Under the pieces are notes generated by a model. It ran no database searches. It saw only the letters and a list, made by a program, of their open reading frames with translations, and was not told where the DNA came from. Shown piece after piece: positions 36,045 through 45,147 of a stretch of 64,000 nt of DNA. How positions within the stretch are numbered: position 1 is the first letter of the stretch; every line of letters starts with the position of its first letter. A program made the translations under genes and the position numbers. The DNA comes from Pseudomonas sp. RIT409 (GTDB lineage Bacteria; Pseudomonadota; Gammaproteobacteria; Pseudomonadales; Pseudomonadaceae), in NCBI RefSeq assembly GCF_003052515.2, contig NZ_QARE02000014.1, forward strand, positions 1 to 64,000. The letters run 5' to 3'.

Positions 36045-36527
36045 TCATTGATAGGGAGTGCCATCCTTGTGCACGAACAGCCAGTTGCCCTCCGGCCCGG
36101 TCACTGCTTTCAGGTCATCATGAGGGTACTCGACGCTGTCACCCGCGCTGCGATCACCCACTTCAAGGACCACGCAGTCGGTGTTGGAGCGGTTTTCCAG
36201 GTGATGAGCCAAGCCTGCGCTGGGAAACCCGACTATCATTCCGGGCCCAAGCGCGTGCGTCTTATCGCCTCGGTGCAGCGTGGGAGTGCCTTCGAGAACA
36301 TAGATGAACTCATCCTGTCGAGTGTGACGGTGGTGCAGGGCGGATATCCCGCCGGGTGCGAGGCGAATAAGGTTGACGCCGAAATTCCTGAGCCCGAAGA
36401 CATCGCCCAGCGGCTGCTTCGATCGGCTCTTCATCATAGAAGCGAAGGGTTCAGGGTAATTGCTCGGCCTGTTCCTGAAAGGCGCATCTGACGCCAGGAT
36501 CGGCAACGGCTCATCTTCTGTTGACAT
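36045..36527 (-). CDS. Cupin-domain protein
   Basis: A 160-residue single-domain cupin. Motif 1 is RLAPGGISALHHRHTRQDEFIYVLEG (metal-binding His-His and Glu), and motif 2 includes the GMIVGFPSAGLAHHLENRS His. Probably a metal-binding small-molecule enzyme or sensor; the substrate is unknown. Divergent from the PRISE-type reductase, with about 120 bases between starts. Confidence 0.85.
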   Translation of the reverse strand: MSTEDEPLPILASDAPFRNRPSNYPEPFASMMKSRSKQPLGDVFGLRNFGVNLIRLAPGGISALHHRHTRQDEFIYVLEGTPTLHRGDKTHALGPGMIVGFPSAGLAHHLENRSNTDCVVLEVGDRSAGDSVEYPHDDLKAVTGPEGNWLFVHKDGTPYQ

Positions 36528-36648
36528 CCTGCTTCCCCTATGGAGTGAGTTGTTTCATCGGCCGTGCGAAAAAACCATTGTGCGCCCTGCCGAGGGTAAT
36601 GGTCGTACAGCGAGATACCAGTCTTTCGACATGACCGAGGATTTTGCA

Positions 36649-37701
36649 ATGAGAGATCAACATGTAGCACTAGTCGTGGGCTCCAGCGGGATCATCGGCA
36701 GCGCGCTGGTCGAAACGCTCGCCTGTGCGCCTGAATGGCATGTACGGGCCCTTCGCAAGACGAGCGTGCCGGATGTGCAGGCCATCGATTGCGACCTGAC
36801 CGATGCTGCAGCGACTCGCAAGGCGCTGGAGGCCGCATCGGACACCACACACCTGTTCTACGCGGCGCTTCGAGCCGACGCTGATCTGGCGCGCGAGTCC
36901 GAAATCAACGCCGTGATGCTTGAAAACGTGCTTGACGGTCTGAAGGCCAACGGGGCTGCGCTGCAGCGGGTTGTGCATTATCAGGGGGCCAAGGTCTACG
37001 GCGTTCACTTGGGCGCCAGCGTTGCACCGTTCTACGAAGATGACCCACGTCATCTGGCTGCCAACTTCTATTACGCCCAAGAGGATCTTCTCAAAGAGAG
37101 GCAGGTGAGCGACGGCCTGGACTGGACCATTCTCAGGCCTGATGTGGTGGTAGGGGATATCGCTGGCAACCCGATGAACATCGCGATGGTGATAGGCGTG
37201 TTTGCAGCGCTGAGCAAGCAGGCAGGTTTGCCCCTACGGTTCCCCGGCTCCATGCGCACGTATCGGGAGGTCGTCGCCCAAGTGACCGACGCCCATTGGC
37301 TGGCCCGTGCGAGCATGTGGGCAGCTTTGGCCCCCAGTGCGCGCAATGAGGCCTTCAACCTGGTCGGCGAGCCGTTTCGCTGGGAGCGTCTCTGGGCCAA
37401 GGTCGCCGAAGCGCTCGACATGCAAGTCGCTGGGCCCCAGCCGTTTTCCCTCGCCAGGCACATGCCCGGCAAAGCGAAGGACTGGGAGCGACTGGCATCC
37501 GAGCATGAGCTGAGCACGCTGCCCTATGAAAACCTGGTGGGGTGGCCGTTCGGAGATTTCGTCTTCAACACTGAATTCGACATGATCTCGGACATGAACA
37601 AAATCCGCCGCGCTGGTTTCACGGAGGTCGTGAATAACGAAGAAATCATGGTGAATGCGCTGAAGCGTCTTGCAGAGAAAGGCGTCCTGCCAAAGCCTTA
37701 G
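36649..37701 (+). CDS. PRISE-type SDR (progesterone 5-beta-reductase/iridoid synthase-like)
   Basis: A 350-residue NAD(P)H-dependent reductase. ATG 36649 follows CGAGG (36636-36640); the longer frame to 36460 would overlap the divergent cupin gene. It has the Rossmann motif GSSGIIGSAL, the conserved Lys region VVHYQGAKVYGVHLG and NFYYAQEDLL. The last matches the NFYYxxED motif with the catalytic Tyr of plant progesterone 5-beta-reductase and iridoid synthase. Relatives reduce activated C=C bonds of enones. The natural substrate in bacteria is unknown. Confidence 0.86.
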   Translation: MRDQHVALVVGSSGIIGSALVETLACAPEWHVRALRKTSVPDVQAIDCDLTDAAATRKALEAASDTTHLFYAALRADADLARESEINAVMLENVLDGLKANGAALQRVVHYQGAKVYGVHLGASVAPFYEDDPRHLAANFYYAQEDLLKERQVSDGLDWTILRPDVVVGDIAGNPMNIAMVIGVFAALSKQAGLPLRFPGSMRTYREVVAQVTDAHWLARASMWAALAPSARNEAFNLVGEPFRWERLWAKVAEALDMQVAGPQPFSLARHMPGKAKDWERLASEHELSTLPYENLVGWPFGDFVFNTEFDMISDMNKIRRAGFTEVVNNEEIMVNALKRLAEKGVLPKP

Positions 37702-37810
37702 TCGATGGCGATAGGCCCAAGACCTTCAGTGGTGGCCGCTGCTTCGACGGCAGTGGCCCGTGCTGGTGGCTCGATCGATTTCAACTGTCCATGCGGTAAC
37801 GGAGCTAAGA

Positions 37811-37837
37811 AAAGAGGCCGCACTTTGCGACCTCTTT
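37811..37837 (-). terminator. Intrinsic terminator of the dCACHE receptor gene
   Basis: AAAGAGG (37811-37817) pairs with CCTCTTT (37831-37837), with CGC/GCG extending the stem inside. Read on the minus strand it starts about 20 bases after the receptor stop and continues into TTTTCTT. It could also serve the convergent PRISE-type gene. Confidence 0.75.
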
Positions 37838-37855
37838 CAGGGGGCTTTTCAAGGC

Positions 37856-39745
37856 TTAGATGCGGAAACTCCCTACAAGCTGTTTCAGACGTGCCGACTG
37901 CTGCTCCAAGTCGGTACAGGCGCGCAACGTCGCCTGGAGGTTTTCCACGCCCTCTTGGTTGAGCGTATTGATCTCCGTGATATCGACGTTGATGGCCTCG
38001 ACCACCGCGATCTGCTCCTCGGTCGCCGTAGCGACTGACTGGTTCATACCGTCGATTTCGCTGATCCGCACAGTGACACTCTCCAGGCTGCCGCCAGCGC
38101 TGTTGGCGATGCTCACGCTTTCGCGGCTTTCCCGCTGACTCTCGTTCATGATCTCGACGGCTTCACGGGCGCCCAACTGCAGCTCCTCGATCATGCGTTG
38201 AACCTGGCTCGACGACTCCTGCGTGCGGTGAGCCAGGCTGCGCACTTCATCGGCCACCACGGCAAAACCCCGCCCGGCTTCACCCGCCCGTGCGGCTTCG
38301 ATCGCAGCGTTCAGGGCCAGCAGGTTGGTTTGTTGAGAAATGCCGGTGATGACTTCGAGAATCTGGCCGATGTTGGCCGTTTTGGTGTTCAGCTGTTCGA
38401 TCTGCTCGCTTGCGCCGCTGATCCGTGTCGACAGACGATTCATCGCCTGGATGTTCTGACCCACCACTTCCTGACCATCGCGGGCAAGGTTCCGCGCGTC
38501 GCTGGAATGGCCCGATGCCCGTGCAGCGTTCTGAGCAATTTCCTGGGCTGCGGCGCCCAACTGATTGATCGCTGCGGCCACGCTGTTGGTCCGGTTGGCC
38601 TGTTGGTCGGAGTTGACCATCGATGAGTTCGAAGCGCTCACCACCCTGAGGGCGACTTCATTGAGCTGCACGGTAGAAGCGGCCACGTCCCGCATCGACT
38701 GATGGATGCGCTCGACGAAGAGGTTGAAGCCGTTGCCCAGGTAGCCGAATTCGTCCTGGCTCTGAACCTCCAGGCGCTTGGTCAGGTCGCCTTCTCCTGC
38801 GGCGATGTCGTGCATGGCCTTGCCCATCAGATTCAGAGGGCGCATGAGGACGCTCAGGAGCATGCTGAGCAGCGAAATGATAAGCAGCACGGCAATCAGG
38901 GTGGCGACGATAGCGGAGTTGCGAAACTCCTTGAGCATGCCGTACGCATGGCTCTTGTCGACCGCTACGCCGACATACCAAGTGACCGAAGGCAAGCCAT
39001 CGACCCGTGCGAACGAAAGAATCTGGGTTTTGCCGGCCAGCACGCTTTCGCTGATCTCCGATGAGAGCTTCGGGGTGTCAGTGGGGTATACCTCCGCCAG
39101 AGTTTTCATGACCAGGGACGTGTCCGGGTGCACCAAGATGCGTCCAGTGGCATCCACCAGAAACGCGTAGCCGTCACCTTGCACACGCAGCGAACTGATC
39201 ATCTTTACCAGGGTTTCCAGGCTCAGATCGCCGCCAGCCACGCCTTGCTGGCCGCTGGCAGTCTTGACCGGCGTGGCAATGGTAATGATCAGGCCCTTGG
39301 TGACGGCGTCCAGATAGGGTTCGGTCAGCGTCGTCTTCCCTGCGCTGACGGCATCTTTGTACCAAGGCCGGGTGCGTGGATCGTAGCCAGCAGGCATTTC
39401 ATCCGGCGGCTGCATGATGAACGCGCCGTCTCCCTGGCCTTCATAGACGTTCATGAAGGTGGCGAGCAAGGTTTTCTGTTTCAGCGCGAGATTTTGAGCA
39501 TCCGCCGTTGAGGCGCTGCCCAGACTCTCGGCCAGGCTTTCCACCAGCAAAATCCTCCCTGACAGCCAGCTCTGGATGTTGCCAGCCGTGCCTGCGCTGG
39601 TTTCACCCAGGCTTTCCTTCAGCTGATTGGCGATGGCATTTCGTTGCAGGTAATCGTTGTAGAGTGTGAACAGCGTAAAAGCAGCAATAACGACGAGGGA
39701 GGCGGCGAGGAGAATCTTATGGCTGAATTTCAGTGATCTGGTCAT
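37856..39745 (-). CDS. Methyl-accepting chemotaxis protein with dCACHE sensor, probable amino-acid receptor
   Basis: About 629 residues from ATG 39745; ATGs at 39763 and 39793 are alternatives and none has a clear ribosome site. TM1 lies at about residues 8-30. The periplasmic dCACHE domain (about 33-280) has GYDPRTRPWYKDA, TEPYLDAVTKG and VAGGDLSL. The Y-R-WY-D pattern corresponds to the ligand-binding residues described for amino-acid-sensing dCACHE receptors such as PctA. TM2 is near 290-315, then HAMP and the signalling tip QQTNLLALNAAIEAARAGE. It is not next to che genes. Confidence 0.91.
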   Translation of the reverse strand: MTRSLKFSHKILLAASLVVIAAFTLFTLYNDYLQRNAIANQLKESLGETSAGTAGNIQSWLSGRILLVESLAESLGSASTADAQNLALKQKTLLATFMNVYEGQGDGAFIMQPPDEMPAGYDPRTRPWYKDAVSAGKTTLTEPYLDAVTKGLIITIATPVKTASGQQGVAGGDLSLETLVKMISSLRVQGDGYAFLVDATGRILVHPDTSLVMKTLAEVYPTDTPKLSSEISESVLAGKTQILSFARVDGLPSVTWYVGVAVDKSHAYGMLKEFRNSAIVATLIAVLLIISLLSMLLSVLMRPLNLMGKAMHDIAAGEGDLTKRLEVQSQDEFGYLGNGFNLFVERIHQSMRDVAASTVQLNEVALRVVSASNSSMVNSDQQANRTNSVAAAINQLGAAAQEIAQNAARASGHSSDARNLARDGQEVVGQNIQAMNRLSTRISGASEQIEQLNTKTANIGQILEVITGISQQTNLLALNAAIEAARAGEAGRGFAVVADEVRSLAHRTQESSSQVQRMIEELQLGAREAVEIMNESQRESRESVSIANSAGGSLESVTVRISEIDGMNQSVATATEEQIAVVEAINVDITEINTLNQEGVENLQATLRACTDLEQQSARLKQLVGSFRI

Positions 39746-40034
39746 TGCCGGGGAGGTCCACATAGCAGGTTCGAGTACGGGCGTGAATCGCACACGCTTA
39801 CCTGTCTATCGGCGGAAGTTTCCGGCGCAACAGTGGTTCACTGCATGATCTGGCCATGGAACTCGAGATTCGGACCATCGGTCATCGCCGTGCTGAAGAA
39901 GCGGAATCCGACGAGCGCCAGTAAGCCTCAGGATTGGACGGCTTTTATGGATAATCCATCCAGTGAAGCCCGATTTATCCAACGTATGGGGATAGCTATG
40001 CTCAGGCTTCTCACACCCGTGCAGGAGATTTTCC

Positions 40035-40808
40035 ATGGCAGACCACTCCATCAAAGGCAAGGTCGTCCTCATCGCCGGCGGCGCCAAAAACCTGGGCGGC
40101 CTGATCGCTCGGGACCTGGCGGCGCAAGGGGCCAAGGCAATCGCAATTCATTACAACAGCGCGTCGACAAAGCCCGACGCCGAGGCAACCGTGGCGGCCA
40201 TACTGGCCAGCGGTGCGCACGCCGTGTCGTTTCAGGCTGATCTGAAGACCGCGGGCGCCGTCGAGAAGCTGTTCGCCGATGTTATCGCCGCGGTAGGCAG
40301 GCCGGACATTGCGATCAACACGGTTGGCAAGGTGCTCAAGAAGCCCATGGCCGAGATCAGTGAGGCGGAATACGATGAAATGACCGCCGTCAACGCCAAA
40401 ACCGCCTTCTTTTTCCTGAAGGAAGCCGGCAAGCATCTGAACGACAACGGCAAGATTTGCACCGTTGTGACTTCACTGCTGGGTGCGTTCACCCCGTTTT
40501 ACGCCGCTTATGCCGGAACCAAAGCGCCCGTTGAGCATTTCACCCGCGCGGCCTCCAAGGAGTTCGGTGCGCGCGGCATCTCGGTGACTGCCGTCGGCCC
40601 CGGGCCAATGGACACGCCTTTTTTCTACCCCGCAGAAGGCCCCGACGCCGTGGCGTACCACAAGACCGCCGCTGCGCTTTCGCCGTCGAGCAAAACCGGC
40701 CTTACGGACATCGAGGATGTGGTGCCCTTCATTCGCCACCTGGTGAGCGACGGTTGGTGGATCACCGGCCAAACCATTCTGATCAACGGCGGCTACACGA
40801 CCAAGTAA
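40035..40808 (+). CDS. Short-chain dehydrogenase/reductase
   Basis: A 257-residue classical SDR. Cofactor motif GGAKNLGG (a GxxxGxG variant), NTVG in place of NNAG, catalytic Tyr-Lys in YAAYAGTKAPVEHF preceded by the Ser-containing strand TSLLGAF, and the C-terminal ITGQTILINGGY signature. CAGGAG precedes the ATG. A LysR regulator follows 95 bases downstream on the same strand and may control it. Substrate unknown. Confidence 0.9.
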   Translation: MADHSIKGKVVLIAGGAKNLGGLIARDLAAQGAKAIAIHYNSASTKPDAEATVAAILASGAHAVSFQADLKTAGAVEKLFADVIAAVGRPDIAINTVGKVLKKPMAEISEAEYDEMTAVNAKTAFFFLKEAGKHLNDNGKICTVVTSLLGAFTPFYAAYAGTKAPVEHFTRAASKEFGARGISVTAVGPGPMDTPFFYPAEGPDAVAYHKTAAALSPSSKTGLTDIEDVVPFIRHLVSDGWWITGQTILINGGYTTK

Positions 40809-40903
40809 GCTAACCGAGCCAACAGGTTGTCCGGCGCAATGGGGTTCTGGCCAACGCCGGGCCGTGCCGGACCCCCGTGATCAGCGTCTCGGACTGTGCA
40901 TGT

Positions 40904-41812
40904 ATGGATAAACTCGATCAATACCGCGTATTCGTACGGGTCGCCGAAATGGGCAGCTTCATCAAGGCCGCCCATGCATTGGCACTGCCTCGCGCCAGTG
41001 TGTCGGCGGCCGTCCAGCAACTGGAGGAGAACGTCGGCGTGCGCCTGTTGAACCGCACGACACGCCAGGTCCATCTCACAGCCGATGGCGCACAATTGCT
41101 CGAACGCTTGCGACCACTGCTCGCGGATGCGGAGACCGTCGAGCAACTCTTTCATTGTCCCCAGCGCCAAGTGGCAGGCCAACTCCGGGTCGATGCGCCG
41201 AGTCGTATCGCTCGGCGTCTCATCGCGCCCGCCTTGCCTGGCTTGCTGCGGCGCCATCCGCAACTGAATTTGATACTCGGCTCCAACGATCGTGCAATCG
41301 ACCTGGTGCGCGAAGGCGTCGACTGCGCGATACGGGTGGGTGCCTTGCAGGACAGCAGCCTGGCCGCGCGACCCCTGGGGGCGATCACGTTGATCAATTG
41401 CGCCAGCAAAGCCTATCTGCATCAACACGGCACACCGCAGCAACCGAAAGACCTTGCCTCCGGACATTGGGCGATTGGCTACGCATCGCCCACCACCGGA
41501 AGGGAGCTGCCTTGGGAATATTGCTCGGCCGATGGCAGGCGGCAGACGATGCCTGTGCCGAGCCGGGTGGTCGTCAATGATGCGGAGAGCTACATCGCCT
41601 GCTGCCGTGCCGGGCTTGGGATGATTCAGGTACCCCGCTTCGACGTGAAGCACCTGCTGGAGAGTGGAGAACTGATCGAAGTGATGCCTGAATTCCTTGC
41701 CGAGCCGATGCCAGTCTCTTTGCTCTATCCGCACCGCCGCCAGAGAACGCAGCGACTCCTCGCCTTTACCGAGTGGTTCGAAGAGCTGATGGCTCCCCAT
41801 CTCATTTCCTGA
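40904..41812 (+). CDS. LysR-family transcriptional regulator
   Basis: A 302-residue LTTR starting at ATG 40904 (MDKLDQYRVFVRVAEMGSF). Winged HTH (AAHALALPRASVSAAVQQLE) and a substrate-binding domain with VDCAIRVGALQDSSL typical of the CrgA/DmlR-like group. Codirectional with the SDR gene upstream. Confidence 0.9.
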   Translation: MDKLDQYRVFVRVAEMGSFIKAAHALALPRASVSAAVQQLEENVGVRLLNRTTRQVHLTADGAQLLERLRPLLADAETVEQLFHCPQRQVAGQLRVDAPSRIARRLIAPALPGLLRRHPQLNLILGSNDRAIDLVREGVDCAIRVGALQDSSLAARPLGAITLINCASKAYLHQHGTPQQPKDLASGHWAIGYASPTTGRELPWEYCSADGRRQTMPVPSRVVVNDAESYIACCRAGLGMIQVPRFDVKHLLESGELIEVMPEFLAEPMPVSLLYPHRRQRTQRLLAFTEWFEELMAPHLIS

Positions 41813-41877
41813 CACGGCGGGTCGGACCGTCATCAAAAAGTACAGAACGGCCATGTCATGCGCACTGGAGGCAGGTG

Positions 41878-42015
41878 TCAGGGGAGGGTGGTGCTGCCGA
41901 ACTGCTGGGTTTGAAGCCCACGACGTTGGCGTCTCGGCTGAAAAAATGGGGGATTGATGTCCGGCAGTATAAGCGTGCCAAGGCTCAGAGGCAGGTCACC
42001 GAGGGAAATCGCTGA
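41878..42015 (+). pseudogene. Remnant of a sigma-54-dependent activator (C-terminal Fis-type HTH)
   Basis: The frame ending at 42015 reads GEGGAAELLGLKPTTLASRL, then KKWGIDV. That is the C-terminal HTH_8 of FhlA/NorR-type sigma-54 activators, where a GAAELLGLKPTTLASR-like phrase is common. Just upstream a different frame gives ALEAG, as if a short deletion had shifted the frame. The AAA+ domain is entirely absent, since the LysR gene ends at 41812. It is therefore debris of a once larger gene. Confidence 0.7.
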
Positions 42016-42085
42016 CCCGTCGAATCCCTCGATGATTTGGCAGCGTCGCGAAGGTTTCCACGTGCGAGCGTTCCTGCGATCCCCC

Positions 42086-42985
42086 TCACAGCTCGCTGTT
42101 GATCCACATCCACAGGGGGAGGGTCAGCGCCGAAAGAATGGTCGACAGGCAAATGGCCGAACTGGTTTTTTGGCTGTCTTCCAGCGAGCGTGCGAAACCC
42201 AGCACGTTGACCCCGCATGGATTGGCCGCCATCAGCACCAGCACGCCGCGGGGGGTGCCTGCAATGCCCATCGCCATGCAGGCCAGCAGCACCAATAGGG
42301 GCAAGAGGATCAGCTTGGCCAGGGTGATCCCGATCGCATAGGCCCCCGGGCGGAGGCGATAGCCCGAGAGGTTTGCACCTAGAACGATCAACGCGCATGG
42401 CAGCGCCGCCTGCGCCAGCCAGTGGGCCAGTTGCAGGCTCCAAGTCGGCAGTGCGAGGCCTGAGAGATTGACCGCTACCCCCAACATCAGGCCCACGATC
42501 ATGGGGTTGGCCAGGCTTGCAATCAGCGTTGCCGCCTTGAACGGCTCGTTGCTGGCGAGGCTGTCATAAAGGCTCTGGAAGCTGAACAACAGAAGGCTGT
42601 GCACCGCCAGCACCGTGAAGACCAGTACCAGGCCGCTGCTGCCGAACAGGCCGGCCACCATGGGGATGCCGATCAACGCATTGTTGCCGAACGCTGCCGT
42701 CAGGCCAAAGGGTGCAGGGTGTTTCAGGAAGGCATGAGCGATGAAGTTGACCACCGTGAAAACGATGAGGGCTGGCACGAAGTACGCCAGCAAGACCTTC
42801 CCATTCAGCCCGTCATGGAGCGGCGCGTCGACCATTCCCGTGAACAACACCATTGGCATGAACAGCTTGAACGCCAGGCCGCCCAACGCTTTGTTGGTGT
42901 GCGCATCCAGTGCCCCGCGATGGCCCAACAGGTAGCCGAGAATGATCAATAAAAAGATAGGCAGGATCGTTTGCGGGACGGGCAC
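42086..42985 (-). CDS. AEC-family (auxin efflux carrier-like) transporter
   Basis: A 299-residue, roughly ten-helix membrane protein. Features include ILPIFLLIILGYLLGHRGAL at the start, AFGNNALIGIPMVAGLFG in the middle and ALPCALIVLGANLSGY near helix 6-7, all usual in the AEC family. Bacterial members such as MdcF/MleP-like proteins move organic acids. Divergent from the LysR gene at 43155, which may control it. Confidence 0.88.
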   Translation of the reverse strand: MPVPQTILPIFLLIILGYLLGHRGALDAHTNKALGGLAFKLFMPMVLFTGMVDAPLHDGLNGKVLLAYFVPALIVFTVVNFIAHAFLKHPAPFGLTAAFGNNALIGIPMVAGLFGSSGLVLVFTVLAVHSLLLFSFQSLYDSLASNEPFKAATLIASLANPMIVGLMLGVAVNLSGLALPTWSLQLAHWLAQAALPCALIVLGANLSGYRLRPGAYAIGITLAKLILLPLLVLLACMAMGIAGTPRGVLVLMAANPCGVNVLGFARSLEDSQKTSSAICLSTILSALTLPLWMWINSEL

Positions 42986-43068
42986 GGCGCAGGTCTCTGA
43001 AGAAGTGGGCGCATTATTGCCGGGTCTTTCGCGGCTTGTCAGCGAAAATCTCTACGTTATTTTATTTT

Positions 43069-43084
43069 TGGCACACTAATTGCT
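43069..43084 (+). promoter_or_regulatory. Sigma-54 (RpoN) type promoter upstream of the LysR gene
   Basis: TGGCACA (43069-43075), a 4-base spacer and TTGCT (43080-43084) match the -24/-12 consensus TGGCAC-N5-TTGCW. GG and GC are 12 bases apart, as required. The predicted transcription start is near 43095, 60 bases before the LysR ATG. Confidence 0.7.
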
Positions 43085-43154
43085 AATACCCCATAACGTC
43101 CTGTTAAGGACTTCCCGCCCAGGATCTCTGCACATCAGCGAGGAGTGCGCCCAC

Positions 43155-44075
43155 ATGCAGTCGCTCAATCTGCGGCAGATCGAAGTGTTTCGCGCCGTGA
43201 TGATCACCGGGTCGATCAGCGGTGCCGCGCAATTGCTCTTGGTGTCTCAGCCTGCGATCAGTCGCATGCTGTCGCACACCGAGGCGCGCATCGGCTTTCA
43301 GTTGTTCGAGCGGGTAAAGGGTCGGCTCTACCCGTCGCCGGAGGCCCGCCGCCTGTTTGCCGACGTCGAGTCGGTCTACCGCGACATCCAGAGGGTCAAC
43401 ACGACGCTGCACGATCTGGTGCAGCAACGTCATGGCGTGCTACGGATTGCCAGCAGCCCAAGCCTGGGTCATCAGCTCGTGCCGGATGCGGTCGCCAGCT
43501 TCAGGCGGGGCAGCACCGATATCCGCGTCAGTCTGGAGTGCCTGCGCCATGTCCTGTTGCGCGACCGCCTGCTGGATCAACAGGCCGATCTGGGTATTTC
43601 ACTGTTTCCCATCGATCACCCCAATCTGCGCGCGGTCCCTCTGAGCGAGGTACGTGTACTGGTGGTTTGCCCGGCCGATCACGAATTGACCCGTGTGCCT
43701 GCCGCCGAGCTGTCGCACGCGCTGTCCGAATCGGCCTTCGTGGGCTATCCGGCCGATACCCCGTTTTTCAGTTTCGTGAAGCCGGCATTCGAGCGCAGGG
43801 GCTGGGCTTACCGGCCGGATATCGATGTCGACTCGCCTCACCATGCGTGTGCCCTGGTGAAAAACGGGGTCGGTTTTTCCGTCGTCGACGAGATTTCCTG
43901 GCGCGCGTCAGGGAGCGAACAAATGGCCGTATTGCCGCTGCTGGCGGACGAGCGCCTGACGGTCAGTCTCGTGCACCTGCGCCGTGAGCCGTTGGCGCAG
44001 TTCGCTCAAAGTTTCGTCGAGCACCTGCGCCAGACGCTCTCATCGAGCGGTTTCGAACTCTTTGGCATGGATTAA
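43155..44075 (+). CDS. LysR-family regulator, candidate controller of the D-amino-acid genes
   Basis: A 306-residue LTTR. ATG 43155 follows GAGGAG; the frame opens at 43080, but that would lie inside the sigma-54 promoter. HTH: GAAQLLLVSQPAISRMLSHT. The effector domain includes HALSESAFVGYPADTPFFSF and ALVKNGVGFSVVDEISW. It sits just upstream of, and codirectional with, the D-amino-acid operon (gap of 121 bases). Related to regulators of octopine/opine and amino-acid catabolism (OccR-like group), which is a weak inference. Confidence 0.89.
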   Translation: MQSLNLRQIEVFRAVMITGSISGAAQLLLVSQPAISRMLSHTEARIGFQLFERVKGRLYPSPEARRLFADVESVYRDIQRVNTTLHDLVQQRHGVLRIASSPSLGHQLVPDAVASFRRGSTDIRVSLECLRHVLLRDRLLDQQADLGISLFPIDHPNLRAVPLSEVRVLVVCPADHELTRVPAAELSHALSESAFVGYPADTPFFSFVKPAFERRGWAYRPDIDVDSPHHACALVKNGVGFSVVDEISWRASGSEQMAVLPLLADERLTVSLVHLRREPLAQFAQSFVEHLRQTLSSSGFELFGMD

Positions 44076-44196
44076 CAACCGGTTAATGACGGTCGATGTA
44101 TTGGCATGCGACAACCCGTTCCAGCGCCCACACAATGACCCCACGCAGTGCAACAGGTCTGCCGGCACCAAGCCGGTCTCGTGGAGGAATGGCGAC

Positions 44197-45120
44197 ATGC
44201 GCGAAATCATCATCGGCGGTGCCCAGTTGGGGGCCATCCAGAAAAGTGAGTCCAGGGCCAAGGTGGTCCAGCGCATGCTGGCGTTACTGGAACAGGCTCG
44301 GGAGCAGGGCTGTGAACTGGTGGTATTTCCGGAACTGGCGCTGACCACGTTCTTCCCTCGCTGGTACATGGAGGACCAGGACGAGGTCGACACCTGGTTC
44401 GAGCGTGAAATGCCCAGTGATGTCACTCGCCCCCTGTTCGATTTTTCCCGGGAACACGGCATCGCGATTTCATTCGGATACGCCGAATTGACACCTGAAG
44501 GTCACCACTACAACACGTCGATCCTCACGGATCGCCAAGGCCAAATCATTGGCAAATACCGCAAAGTGCATTTGCCAGGCCATGTCGAATTCGACACCGA
44601 ACGTGATTTCCAGCATTTGGAAAAACGCTATTTCGAACCGGGCGACCTGGGCTTTCCAACCTGGGAGACCCAGGACACCGTCATGGGCATGTGCATCTGC
44701 AACGACCGTCGCTGGCCAGAGACCTATCGCGTGATGGGCCTGCAAGGCGTCGAGCTGGTGCTGTTGGGCTACAACACGCCCTCCATCAACTCTCAGCGCC
44801 AGAGTGAGGGCGAGGAGCAGCGCTTGTTTCATTCTCAGTTGTGCATGCAGGCCGGTGCCTACCAGAACGCGACGTGGGTCGTGGGTGTGGCCAAGGCCGG
44901 TATCGAGGATGGTTTCCCCTTGATGGGTGGCAGCGTGATCGTCGATCCCAACGGGTTCGTGGTGGCCAAGGCCGAAGGGCAGGGCGACGAATTGATCGTG
45001 CATGCCTGCGACATGGACCTGTGCAATTTCGGCAAGACCACGATCTTTGATTTCGCCCGTCATCGGCGCATCGAACACTACGGCATCATTACGCGTCAGA
45101 CCGGCGTCCAGCGCCCCTGA
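44197..45120 (+). CDS. N-carbamoyl-D-amino acid hydrolase
   Basis: A 307-residue nitrilase-superfamily enzyme, close in length and sequence to Agrobacterium D-carbamoylase (about 304). It splits N-carbamoyl-D-amino acids to the D-amino acid, CO2 and ammonia. The catalytic triad is E46 (VVFPELALTTFFPRW), K123 (GKYRKVHLPGH) and C168 (MCICNDRRWPETYRVMG). HLEKRYFEPGDLGFP and MQAGAYQN are shared with that enzyme as I recall it. ATG 44197 follows GGAGG. First gene of the D-amino-acid set; no hydantoinase gene accompanies it in this window. Confidence 0.9.
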   Translation: MREIIIGGAQLGAIQKSESRAKVVQRMLALLEQAREQGCELVVFPELALTTFFPRWYMEDQDEVDTWFEREMPSDVTRPLFDFSREHGIAISFGYAELTPEGHHYNTSILTDRQGQIIGKYRKVHLPGHVEFDTERDFQHLEKRYFEPGDLGFPTWETQDTVMGMCICNDRRWPETYRVMGLQGVELVLLGYNTPSINSQRQSEGEEQRLFHSQLCMQAGAYQNATWVVGVAKAGIEDGFPLMGGSVIVDPNGFVVAKAEGQGDELIVHACDMDLCNFGKTTIFDFARHRRIEHYGIITRQTGVQRP

Positions 45121-45147
45121 TCTGTCTTCGAACGGGAGAAGCGACCC

